DNA of 64,000 nucleotides, taken from NCBI GenBank assembly GCA_963751595.1, contig CAVVVC010000004.1, positions 118,039 through 182,038 on the forward strand, in the 5' to 3' direction. The DNA is from JAHEGP01 sp963751595 (lineage in GTDB: Bacteria; Pseudomonadota; Gammaproteobacteria; Pseudomonadales; JAHEGP01). Position numbers and translations under genes: made by a program. Of this stretch, positions 54,619-62,929 are shown one piece after another. Each line of letters begins with the position of its first letter. Position 1 is the stretch's first letter. The notes beneath the pieces are model-generated. The model made no database searches, was not told where the DNA came from, and saw nothing but the letters and a program-made list of their open reading frames with translations.

Positions 54619-55658
54619 CCCGGAGTGCTACCGTTGGTCCTGCCGGGGCCTGGGGTCGCCCGGTTTTGGTCAAAGCCTGCCTGCTGTTGCTGACGCTGCT
54701 GGCGGTATTTTACGCCGGCGGGGCCCAGGCCCATGCCCTGGCGCCCTCCCTGCTGCAACTCGAAGCCACCGGCGACGGCATCTTCGCCGTAAAATGGAAA
54801 ACCCCGCTGAAGCGCGTCGAAGGCAGCACGCTGAGCCCGGTTTTGCCCCCCCATTGTCGCCAGCTTGAGGGGGGTTCGAGCAAGACGGAGGGCACCGCCC
54901 TGGTATCGCGCTGGCAGGTGGCTTGCGGCGATAAAGGCCTGGTGGGAAGCGCTGTCCAGATCAGCGGCATCGGCAGCAGCAGAGCCGATGCTCTGCTGCG
55001 GATCAAGCTCGAAGACGGCAGAACCCTGAACCAGGTGCTGCGGCCCGATCAGGAAACCTATCTGGTACCCGAAAGGCAGCCCTGGTACAAAGTGTTTGGC
55101 AGTTATATGGTGATGGGCTTCGAGCACCTGGTCGGGGGGCCGGACCATGTCCTGTTCGTTATCGCCCTGTTCATGCTGGTGGGTTTGCAGCGTTCCCTGA
55201 TCTGGACGGTGACCATGTTCACCCTTGGTCACAGTGTCACCCTGAGTCTTGCGGTGCTGAATATCATCACCTTCTCCCAGGGCATCGCGGAAATATTCAT
55301 TGCCCTCAGCATTATCGTGGCCTTCACCGAAGTACTCCGCCACCCCGACCAGGATCTGGGTAGCTGGAAGGTTTACCTGATGGCGGCGGGCTTCGGTCTG
55401 CTGCATGGGCTCGGGTTTGCCGGCGCGTTGCGTGAAGTGGGGCTGCCAGCGGATGATATTCCGCTGGCACTGTTGGGCTTCAATGTTGGTATCGAAGTGG
55501 GCCAACTGGCCCTGATCGGCGTGCTGTGCCTGTTGAGCCTGGCGCTATTGCGCCTCGGCGCCAGTTGGCGCGGCCTGTGGAAGCAGGTGCCGGTCTATGC
55601 TGCTGGCTCCATCGCCGGGTTCTGGTTCTGGCAGCGGGTGATGCTTTACATCTTCTAG
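54615..55658 (+). CDS. HupE/UreJ-family membrane protein
   Basis: The product is 347 aa. An N-terminal signal segment ends near GGAQAHAL, a periplasmic beta-rich region runs to about residue 150, and a HupE/UreJ-2 membrane domain follows. Its hallmarks are GFEHLVGGPDHVLFVIALFM, FTLGHSVTLSLA and FGLLHGLGFAGAL. The conserved His and Asp residues suggest metal (nickel or cobalt) transport. The stop codon lies inside the target duplication of the downstream MITE. Confidence 0.85.
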   Translation: MTRSATVGPAGAWGRPVLVKACLLLLTLLAVFYAGGAQAHALAPSLLQLEATGDGIFAVKWKTPLKRVEGSTLSPVLPPHCRQLEGGSSKTEGTALVSRWQVACGDKGLVGSAVQISGIGSSRADALLRIKLEDGRTLNQVLRPDQETYLVPERQPWYKVFGSYMVMGFEHLVGGPDHVLFVIALFMLVGLQRSLIWTVTMFTLGHSVTLSLAVLNIITFSQGIAEIFIALSIIVAFTEVLRHPDQDLGSWKVYLMAAGFGLLHGLGFAGALREVGLPADDIPLALLGFNVGIEVGQLALIGVLCLLSLALLRLGASWRGLWKQVPVYAAGSIAGFWFWQRVMLYIF

Positions 55659-55662
55659 CGCA

Positions 55663-55830
55663 AATGGCACTTACTTAAGTCGATTCGGGTGTCTACCTCG
55701 GCAGGACCTTCGCCGACAGGGATGTCGGCGCAGAGCCCCCAGGGACGGGTTTACGGCGTGTCCTGACGGGGTAGATGCCCGGAGCGGCGCTTTGAAAATC
55801 CTATGCATTTCTCCTTAAGCAAGTGCCATT
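55663..55830 (-). mobile_element. MITE-like element, copy 2, inverted (168 bp)
   Basis: This is the reverse complement of the element at 3770-3935 with about 92% identity. The terminal repeats are AATGGCACTTACTTAAG and CTTAAGCAAGTGCCATT. A 12-bp duplication (TCTTCTAGCGCA at 55651-55662, CCTTCTAGCGCT at 55831-55842, 10 of 12 matching) flanks it. It inserted just after hupE, and the left duplication contains that gene's TAG stop. The internal palindrome could now act as a transcript-end hairpin. Confidence 0.85.
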
Positions 55831-55884
55831 CCTTCTAGCGCTTGAATGCGCTTGTTGGTGAGCCAGGGCAAGGATCGAGGCCGA

Positions 55885-56496
55885 ATGACTGAATCGAAGA
55901 ATGCTGCCGATGACCTGGCGGCCACCCTGGGTGAAGTTCGCCAGTGCACACTGTGTCGCGAACATCTGCCCCTGGGGCCAAGACCGGTGTTGGTCGCTGA
56001 CCCGGCGGCGCGGCTGCTCATCGTCGGTCAGGCCCCGGGAACCCGGGTCCATGCCAGCGGCATCCCCTGGGACGACCCCTCCGGCGACCGCCTGCGTGAC
56101 TGGCTGGGACTGACCGCCGACGAATTCTATAATGCGCGCAATATTGCGATTGTGCCCATGGGTCTTTGTTACCCCGGGCGCGGCAAATCCGGCGACCTGC
56201 CGCCGCGGCCTGAGTGTGCGCCCCGCTGGCATCCGCCGGTGCTGGCGCAGTTGCCGAATATCGAAACCACCCTGCTGATAGGCCAGTACGCCCAGCGTTA
56301 CTACCTGGGGGTCCGGCAGCCGCACCACAGGAACCTCACCGAGCGGGTGAAAGCCTGGCGTGAGTTCGCACCGCGCTGGTTTCCCCTGGTCCACCCCTCG
56401 CCCCGCAATCAATACTGGCTGCAGAAAAATCCCTGGTTTGAGCAGGAGCTGATTCCCGCGTTGCGCCCGCGGGTGCGGCGGCTGCTGACCCGCTGA
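55885..56496 (+). CDS. Uracil-DNA glycosylase-like protein
   Basis: The product is 203 aa, starting at ATG 55885 with GAGG six bases before. It has the UDG-superfamily motif A region VGQAPGTRVHASGIPWDDPS and motif B-like LVHPSPRN. CTLCREHLP near the N-terminus resembles the Fe-S Cys of families 4/5, although a complete four-Cys set is not present. It likely removes or binds uracil in DNA. A paralogue without activity is possible. Confidence 0.82.
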   Translation: MTESKNAADDLAATLGEVRQCTLCREHLPLGPRPVLVADPAARLLIVGQAPGTRVHASGIPWDDPSGDRLRDWLGLTADEFYNARNIAIVPMGLCYPGRGKSGDLPPRPECAPRWHPPVLAQLPNIETTLLIGQYAQRYYLGVRQPHHRNLTERVKAWREFAPRWFPLVHPSPRNQYWLQKNPWFEQELIPALRPRVRRLLTR

Positions 56497-56505
56497 CAGC
56501 GAGGC

Positions 56506-57003
56506 TCAGGGGTAGTGAATCGCAATAATTACCCACGCGCGTTCACCCGCCGGCGAGGCCACCATCACCTCATCATCGATGCGTTTGCCGAGCAAGGCCC
56601 GGGCGAGGGGAGAATCCATACTCAGCTTGCCCCGGCGCAGGTCGAACTCATCGGGTCCCACGATGCGGTATTCCCTGGCATTGCCTTCCTCATCTTCCAC
56701 GCTGACACGGGCGCCGAAAAAAACCTTGCTGGTGTCGGCGGGCCGTTCCCGGACCACGGTGAGGTGCTCCAGGCGTCGGGTGAGAAAGCGCACCCGGCTG
56801 TCGATCTCTCGAAGTCTCCGCTTGCCATAGATATAATCGCCGTTTTCCGAACGGTCGCCATTTTTGGCGGCCTCGTGAACGCTTGCGGTGACCTGGGGAC
56901 GCTCGACCTTCCATAGTTGATGCAGTTCATCCCGCAGCAGTTGCTCGCCCTCGGGGGTGATATAAGCGGAGCCCGCCGGGCGGGGTTTGCGGTAACGGCC
57001 CAT
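56506..57003 (-). CDS. greB: Transcription elongation factor GreB
   Basis: The product is 165 aa. The coiled coil with the acidic tip is evident (GDRSENGDYIYGKRRLREID), followed by the C-terminal FKBP-like domain (SPLARALLGKRIDDEVMV). GreB stimulates cleavage of backtracked transcripts by RNA polymerase. The start at 57003 matches the family N-terminus (MGRYRKPRP). A longer frame to 57117 is unlikely. Confidence 0.93.
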   Translation of the reverse strand: MGRYRKPRPAGSAYITPEGEQLLRDELHQLWKVERPQVTASVHEAAKNGDRSENGDYIYGKRRLREIDSRVRFLTRRLEHLTVVRERPADTSKVFFGARVSVEDEEGNAREYRIVGPDEFDLRRGKLSMDSPLARALLGKRIDDEVMVASPAGERAWVIIAIHYP

Positions 57004-57140
57004 AAAATAGTGTCTTGTCGAAAAGGTCTTTGCTTTATACTGACGTGTTGTCAGCGCTCGTGCCAGTCTTAACCGGGTAGCATGAACCAAAAGACGGCTT
57101 CGGAAAACCGCTTTCAAACACAGCGGGTCAGGGGGATAGG

Positions 57141-58022
57141 GTGAAACGTTGGGGCACAGTGAATTACCGGCGACGGGGACATGGCACGCGGGTCTTGTTG
57201 GCCTGGCTGCTGAGTATCGCCACGATTGCGACGGTCTCGGCTCAGGAGCCGGGCCTGATTCAACTGAAAGGGGATTTCGTCCAGGGTGGGCTGCTGTTTG
57301 GCAGCGCCCCGGCGGGGAGCAAGGTGGTCTGGGGGGGACGCGAGGTGCGGCTCACGCCGGAGGGCACCTACGTTATCGGGCTGGGGCGCGACAACCGCTC
57401 GCCGGTGATACTGCGGGTCGAAACCGCCGACGGCAAGTCGCAGCAGCAGGTCTTCGATATTGCCAGCCGCGAGTACCGGAAACAGGAAATTACCGGTATT
57501 TCGAAAAAAATCATGAGTCCCAGCGAGGAGGACCTGAAACGGATCCGCAGCGAAAATGCGCTGATCGGCGAGGCGCGCCGGGTCGACTCTGACCGCACCG
57601 ACTTCCTGACCCCGTTCCAGTGGCCTTTGACCGGTCCTATCACAGGTGTATTTGGTTCCCAGCGTGTCTATAATGGCCGCCCCAGCCGGCCCCACTTCGG
57701 GGTTGATATCGCAGCCCCAACCGGAACCCCAGCGCGGGCACCGATCGGTGGCGTGGTGACCCTGGCCCATGACGATATGTTTTATTCCGGGGGCACACTG
57801 ATGATCGACCACGGTTATGGTCTCAATTCCAGTTTTCTGCACCTCAGCCGCATCCTGGTCGAGGTGGGGGAACGTGTAGAGCAGGGCCAGGTGGTAGCGG
57901 AAGTGGGCGCCACGGGCCGCGTGACCGGTGCCCACCTGGACTGGCGCATGAACTGGTACGACCAGAGGATAGACCCCCAACTGCTGGTTCCGGCGATGCC
58001 GGCAGCGGCAAACGGTCACTGA
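57141..58022 (+). CDS. M23-family peptidoglycan endopeptidase
   Basis: The product is 293 aa from a GTG start. A signal segment (LAWLLSIATIATVSAQ) leads to a beta-rich linker, and the LytM/M23 domain begins about residue 155. HFGVDIAAP supplies the first His and Asp zinc ligands; DHGYGLNSSFLHLS follows. The usual HxH motif reads GAHLDWRMN here, so the last zinc His is an Asp. This HLDW form occurs in a proteobacterial subgroup and may alter activity. Confidence 0.88.
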   Translation: MKRWGTVNYRRRGHGTRVLLAWLLSIATIATVSAQEPGLIQLKGDFVQGGLLFGSAPAGSKVVWGGREVRLTPEGTYVIGLGRDNRSPVILRVETADGKSQQQVFDIASREYRKQEITGISKKIMSPSEEDLKRIRSENALIGEARRVDSDRTDFLTPFQWPLTGPITGVFGSQRVYNGRPSRPHFGVDIAAPTGTPARAPIGGVVTLAHDDMFYSGGTLMIDHGYGLNSSFLHLSRILVEVGERVEQGQVVAEVGATGRVTGAHLDWRMNWYDQRIDPQLLVPAMPAAANGH

Positions 58023-58053
58023 GACCGGGTTGGGCAACACAAGGTAGAGACAA

Positions 58054-58242
58054 ATGATTGATGAAAAGCTGCTGAGTATCCTGGTGTGCCCGGTGAGCAA
58101 GGCGCCGTTGGACTACGACAAGGAAAACCAGGAACTGGTCTGCAAGGCCAGTGGCCTGGCTTATCCCATACGCGACGGTATTCCGGTGATGCTCGAATCC
58201 GAGGCGCGGGTTCTGACCACCGACGAAAAACTGGCCAAATAG
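58054..58242 (+). CDS. Trm112-family protein
   Basis: The product is 62 aa, closely resembling E. coli YcaR (DGIPVMLESEARVLTTDE). The zinc-knuckle pattern is partial: CPVSKAPL has Ser where the usual CPVC second Cys lies, and QELVCK keeps the third. Trm112 proteins support methyltransferases in rRNA, tRNA or protein modification. Confidence 0.92.
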   Translation: MIDEKLLSILVCPVSKAPLDYDKENQELVCKASGLAYPIRDGIPVMLESEARVLTTDEKLAK

Positions 58243-58387
58243 GGCCCTATGGCTCAGCATTACCGGGCCGATTCAAGAAGTTAGTGTCCCTGTTCGCTGC
58301 AGCGTTGTCGTGCCAGACTCGCTGCAGCTTGCGTTTCAAAGCCCGCTCCACGGCGGGACGACAGCAGACAAGTTATTGGGTCAAACA

Positions 58388-60994
58388 ATGAAAAGTGCTG
58401 AATTACGCGAAGCTTTCCTGAAGTATTTCGAACAGCAGGGCCATCAACGGGTGGCCAGCAGTTCGCTGATTCCAGGCAACGACCCGACCCTGCTGTTCAC
58501 CAATGCCGGAATGGTTCAGTTCAAGGATGTGTTCCTGGGTGACGACAAGCGCCCCTACAGCCGGGCTACCAGTTCCCAGCGCTGCGTCCGTGCCGGCGGC
58601 AAGCACAATGACCTGGAAAATGTCGGTTATACCGCCCGCCACCACACCTTTTTCGAGATGCTGGGCAACTTCAGCTTTGGCGACTACTTCAAGCACGACG
58701 CCATTCGCTATGCCTGGGAATTCCTCACCGAGGTTCTCGGCCTGCCCGAAGAAAAACTCTGGGTGACCGTGCACGTATCCGACGACGAGGCGGCGGCCAT
58801 TTGGCTCGACGAAGTCGGGGTCAGCGCCGAACGCTTCTCGCGCCTCGACGAGGACAATTTCTGGCAGATGGGGGATACCGGACCCTGTGGCCCCAGTTCG
58901 GAGATTTTTTACGATCACGGCGAATCGGTATTCGGCGGCCCGCCGGGTAGCGAGAACGACGACGGCGACCGCTATATCGAAATCTGGAACCTGGTGTTCA
59001 TGCAGTACCAGCGCGCCGCCGACGGCACCCTTACGCCATTGCCAAACCCCTCCATCGACACCGGCATGGGGCTGGAGCGTATTGCCGCGGTGATGCAGGG
59101 CGTGCACAGCAATTACCAGATCGACCTGTTTCAGAATTTGCTTGCAGCGGTGGTCGCTGTCACCGGTGCTACCGATACCAGCAGCCAGTCGCTGCGGGTC
59201 ATCGCCGATCATATTCGCTCCTGTGCATTTCTGATCGTCGACGGGGTGATCCCGGGCAACGAGGGCCGCGACTACGTGTTGCGACGCATCCTCCGCCGGG
59301 CTATCCGCCACGGCCATCGCCTGGGTGTGGACGAACCGTTCTTCCATCGCCTGGTGGCACCGCTGGTGGCTGAAATGGGCGTTGCCTATCCCGAGTTGCG
59401 CGAGCAACAGCAGCGGGTGGAGCGGGTGATACTCGGGGAAGAGCAGCAATTTGCCGCCACGCTGGAGCATGGCATGGCGATTCTGAACGATGCCATCGCC
59501 TGTTTGGAGGGTAAGGAAATACCGGGTGACGTGGTCTTCAAGTTGTATGACACCTACGGCTTCCCGGTGGATTTGACCAACGATATCGCCCGGGAGCACC
59601 ACCTCAGCCTCGACCTCGCCGGTTACGAAAGGGCCATGGCGGCCCAGCGGGAGCGCTCCCGGGAAGGTGGCCAGTTCCGGGTCGATTACGGACACAATCT
59701 CAATATCAGCAACCACACCGAATTCATCGGCTACCGCGAGGGAACCGCCCAGGCCCGGGTCGTCGCGTTGTTGCGGGGCGAGGAGAATGTCACATCGCTG
59801 GGTGCGGGTGAAGAAGGGGCGGTGGTATTGGACAGAACGCCTTTCTACGCCGAGTCCGGTGGCCAGGCGGGCGACAGCGGATACCTCCTCGATGATGCCA
59901 GTGGCCTGCGCTTTGAAGTCGTGGACACGACCAAGGCCGGCAGTGCCCATCTCCACCACGGCAAGGTGCTCGATGGCACCATCGAGGTGGGCGCCACGGT
60001 CGCCGCCACCATCGATGCCAATGTCCGCGATGCCACCGCTCTCAACCACTCGGCAACCCATTTGTTGCATGCGGCCCTGCGCCAGGTGCTGGGCAAGCAT
60101 GTGACCCAGAAGGGCTCACTGGTCGACAGCCAGCGGTTGCGCTTTGATTTTTCCCACAACGAGCCAGTGACCGCAGACGAACTGCGCCGAATCGAAGACC
60201 TGGTCAACCAGCAGATTCGCGACAACACCCCGGTGCAGGTTGAGTTGACCGATATGGAAACCGCGAAGAAAAACGGGGCAATGGCGCTGTTCGGCGAAAA
60301 GTACGGCGACGAAGTGCGCGTGCTCAGCATGGGTAACGGCTTTTCGGTCGAGCTTTGCGGCGGCACCCATGTGGAGCGCAGTGGCGACATTGGCCTCATG
60401 CGGATCACATCGGAATCCGGCATTTCGTCGGGCGTTCGGCGCATCGAGGCGGTGACCGGCGCCGCAGCGCTGGCCCGCTTCGACCAGTTGGAACAACAGT
60501 TGACAGCCCTGGGCGCCATGCTCAAGACCGGCCGCGACAATGTGGTGGTAAAGGTAGAGCAATTGCTGGAGAGCCAGCGCAAGCGGGAAAAGGAACTGCA
60601 GAAACTCCAGGCCCGGCTGGCTGGCAGCACCGGCTCTGACCTGGCAGCGTCGGCCGAGGAAATTGGCGGCATCAAGGTGCTGGCGGCACGGCTTGACACC
60701 GCCGACGGCAAAACCCTGCGCACCACCATGGACCAACTCAAGAACAAGCTTGGCGCCGCGGCGATTATTCTCGCCGGTGTCGATGGTGACAAGGTCGCAC
60801 TGGTTGCCGGGGTTACCAAGGCCGAATCCCAGCGGGTGAAAGCCGGCGATATGCTGTCGATGGTCGCCCGCCAGATCGGTGGCAAGGGTGGCGGTCGGGC
60901 GGATATGGCCCAGGGCGGCGGCGGCGACCCGGCCGGCGTGCCGGCGGCGCTGAAATCGGTTAACGCCTGGGTGGCGCAGCAACTGCAGGGCTGA
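58388..60994 (+). CDS. alaS: Alanyl-tRNA synthetase
   Basis: The product is 868 aa from ATG 58388. The class II core holds TNAGMVQFKDVFLG and FEMLGNFSFGDYFK. The editing domain has NHSATHLLHAALR and CGGTHVERSG (zinc-binding His and Cys). A C-terminal DHHA1 domain with GGRADMAQGGG follows. It charges tRNA-Ala and clears mischarged Ser or Gly. It is followed by lysC, as in many gammaproteobacteria. Confidence 0.97.
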   Translation: MKSAELREAFLKYFEQQGHQRVASSSLIPGNDPTLLFTNAGMVQFKDVFLGDDKRPYSRATSSQRCVRAGGKHNDLENVGYTARHHTFFEMLGNFSFGDYFKHDAIRYAWEFLTEVLGLPEEKLWVTVHVSDDEAAAIWLDEVGVSAERFSRLDEDNFWQMGDTGPCGPSSEIFYDHGESVFGGPPGSENDDGDRYIEIWNLVFMQYQRAADGTLTPLPNPSIDTGMGLERIAAVMQGVHSNYQIDLFQNLLAAVVAVTGATDTSSQSLRVIADHIRSCAFLIVDGVIPGNEGRDYVLRRILRRAIRHGHRLGVDEPFFHRLVAPLVAEMGVAYPELREQQQRVERVILGEEQQFAATLEHGMAILNDAIACLEGKEIPGDVVFKLYDTYGFPVDLTNDIAREHHLSLDLAGYERAMAAQRERSREGGQFRVDYGHNLNISNHTEFIGYREGTAQARVVALLRGEENVTSLGAGEEGAVVLDRTPFYAESGGQAGDSGYLLDDASGLRFEVVDTTKAGSAHLHHGKVLDGTIEVGATVAATIDANVRDATALNHSATHLLHAALRQVLGKHVTQKGSLVDSQRLRFDFSHNEPVTADELRRIEDLVNQQIRDNTPVQVELTDMETAKKNGAMALFGEKYGDEVRVLSMGNGFSVELCGGTHVERSGDIGLMRITSESGISSGVRRIEAVTGAAALARFDQLEQQLTALGAMLKTGRDNVVVKVEQLLESQRKREKELQKLQARLAGSTGSDLAASAEEIGGIKVLAARLDTADGKTLRTTMDQLKNKLGAAAIILAGVDGDKVALVAGVTKAESQRVKAGDMLSMVARQIGGKGGGRADMAQGGGGDPAGVPAALKSVNAWVAQQLQG

Positions 60995-61136
60995 CAGTAA
61001 GCCGCCAATTAGGCTCTAAATTTCGGTTCTGGTAGTTCAATTGCATTGCGTTTGGTGGTAAAGTGCGCCGCCTTCAGGTCGGTGCACGGACGCCGCCGAC
61101 AGCGCTTTAAACTCGAAAACCTCCACAGCATCTGAC

Positions 61137-62375
61137 ATGGCATTGATCGTCCAAAAATTTGGTGGCACCTCGGTGGCGAACGTCGAGCGCATAGAAGCGG
61201 TCGCCCAGCGCCTGCTCGCCTGTCGACAGCGGGGTGATCAACTGGTGGTAGTGGTGTCGGCGATGAGCGGCGAAACCAACCGCCTGATCGAGTTGGCCCA
61301 CAGCATCCAGCCCACCCCGGACCCACGGGAATTCGACGTGCTGGTCTCGACCGGTGAGCAGGTTACTATTGCACTGCTGTGTATGGCGCTGATCAAGCGT
61401 GGCTGTCCCGCACGCTCCTATACCGGCGCCCAGGTGCGGATCTTGACCGACAATGCCTACAACAAGGCCCGCATTCAGGACATTGACGGCAGTGCCATGC
61501 GCAGCGATCTCGCCGCCGGCCGCGTCGTGGTGGTTGCCGGTTTCCAGGGAATGGACGCCGATGGCAACATCACCACCCTGGGGCGAGGTGGCTCCGATAC
61601 CACAGCCGTGGCATTGGCAGCGGCGTTGGAAGCCGATGAATGTCAGATCTTCACCGACGTCGATGGCGTCTACACCACTGATCCGCGGGTGGTGAATGGT
61701 GCCAGGCGGCTCGATCGCATTACCTTTGAAGAAATGCTGGAAATGGCGAGCCTTGGCTCCAAGGTGCTGCAGATCCGGGCCGTGGAATTCGCCGGCAAGT
61801 ACAATGTACCGCTGCGGGTCCTGTCCAGCTTCGAGGACGGCCCCGGCACCCTAATTACCCGGGAGGAACCGGAGCAGATGGAAGCACCCACTATTGCGGG
61901 CATCGCTTTTAATCGTGATGAGGCCAAACTCACCATCGTCGGCGTGCCCGATACCCCCGGCGTGGCCTACAAAATCCTCGGGCCTATTGGCGAGGCCAAT
62001 GTTGAAGTCGACGTGATCGTACAGAATGTCGGCGCCGACGGCACCACCGATTTCACCTTTACCGTGCACCGCAACGAAATGGCCAAGGCTGAGGCGATAC
62101 TTAACCGTGTCGCCGAGGAACTCGGTGCTCGGCAGGTGGTCAGTGACGACAAGATTTGCAAGGTGTCGATTGTCGGTGTGGGCATGCGCTCCCATGCCGG
62201 CGTCGCAGCGAAGATGTTCAAGGCCCTGGCCGAGAGCAATATCAATATCCTTATGATCACCACGTCTGAAATCAAGATTTCAGTCGTGATCGCCGAGAAA
62301 TTTATCGAGCTCGCGGTCCGTACCCTGCACTCGGCCTTCGACCTCGACGAGCCGGAGTCCGGGGATAACGATTAG
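61137..62375 (+). CDS. lysC: Aspartate kinase
   Basis: The product is 412 aa. KFGGTSVANVERIEAVAQRL opens the kinase domain, FTDVDGVYTTDPRVV is the substrate region, and two C-terminal ACT domains (GVPDTPGVAYKILGP and GVGMRSHAGVAAKMF) bind lysine or threonine for feedback. It is the monofunctional type. No lysine riboswitch is visible upstream; the preceding 140 nt show no conserved aptamer. Confidence 0.96.
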   Translation: MALIVQKFGGTSVANVERIEAVAQRLLACRQRGDQLVVVVSAMSGETNRLIELAHSIQPTPDPREFDVLVSTGEQVTIALLCMALIKRGCPARSYTGAQVRILTDNAYNKARIQDIDGSAMRSDLAAGRVVVVAGFQGMDADGNITTLGRGGSDTTAVALAAALEADECQIFTDVDGVYTTDPRVVNGARRLDRITFEEMLEMASLGSKVLQIRAVEFAGKYNVPLRVLSSFEDGPGTLITREEPEQMEAPTIAGIAFNRDEAKLTIVGVPDTPGVAYKILGPIGEANVEVDVIVQNVGADGTTDFTFTVHRNEMAKAEAILNRVAEELGARQVVSDDKICKVSIVGVGMRSHAGVAAKMFKALAESNINILMITTSEIKISVVIAEKFIELAVRTLHSAFDLDEPESGDND

Positions 62376-62580
62376 CGACCGATAGCGGATAAGCGCCCGG
62401 TAATTGCGACTCGCGCACATGCATTTTATCTCGAGGAGGCCTGGAAGCCCCTCGAATCAGGCCAGCCAGCACCACCGGTTGGTCGAACGAGAACTTCCGC
62501 GACAGACGGAATTCCACATATTAGTTCTTCCCCTGAGGAACACTGGGGCAGGAGGGATAGCCAGCAACAGGAGAATATCG

Positions 62581-62772
62581 ATGCTAATTCTGACGCGTCG
62601 TATCGGTGAAACGCTGATGGTAGGGGATGAAGTGACAATCACAGTGCTTGGGGTCAAGGGCAACCAGGTGCGGTTAGGGGTCAATGCCCCCAGAGATGTC
62701 GCTGTGCACCGCGAAGAGATTTACCAGCGCATCCAGGACGAGAAGGGCGTGCCCCCGGATGAGAGCAGTTAG
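62581..62772 (+). CDS. csrA: CsrA carbon storage regulator (second copy)
   Basis: The product is 63 aa, nearly the same as E. coli CsrA across the fold: MLILTRRIGETLMVGDEV, VTVLG-type TVLGVKGNQVRLGVNAP and AVHREEIYQRIQ. It is the canonical copy because of its place in the alaS-lysC-csrA-tRNA-Ser order. It represses translation by binding GGA in leaders. An AACAGGAG site lies just before the ATG. Confidence 0.97.
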   Translation: MLILTRRIGETLMVGDEVTITVLGVKGNQVRLGVNAPRDVAVHREEIYQRIQDEKGVPPDESS

Positions 62773-62795
62773 TATTGGAAATTCACGGAGAGCGC

Positions 62796-62823
62796 TTTAG
62801 TTAGCGGCTGGTTATGGTATTAT
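62796..62823 (+). promoter_or_regulatory. Putative stable-RNA promoter upstream of the tRNA-Ser array
   Basis: TTTAGT at 62796-62801 is 16 nt from TATTAT at 62818-62823, followed by CTCGCCCGC. The GC-rich discriminator is typical of tRNA and rRNA promoters under stringent control. It would start transcription before the repeat array, over 1 kb upstream of the intact tRNA. Confidence 0.4.
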
Positions 62824-62929
62824 CTCGCCCGCTCAAAATAGCTGGCCGGGCAGTACCCCTGCCCATTCGAAAGGCGTTGCCACGGAGTCTCGGGGAAAGC
62901 AGTGATCAACGAAGCGGGCCTGGCAACAG

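Noticed and set aside
60995..61136. Lysine riboswitch upstream of lysC
   Set aside because: The interval is only about 140 nt and lacks the conserved L-box core and a terminator/antiterminator pair.
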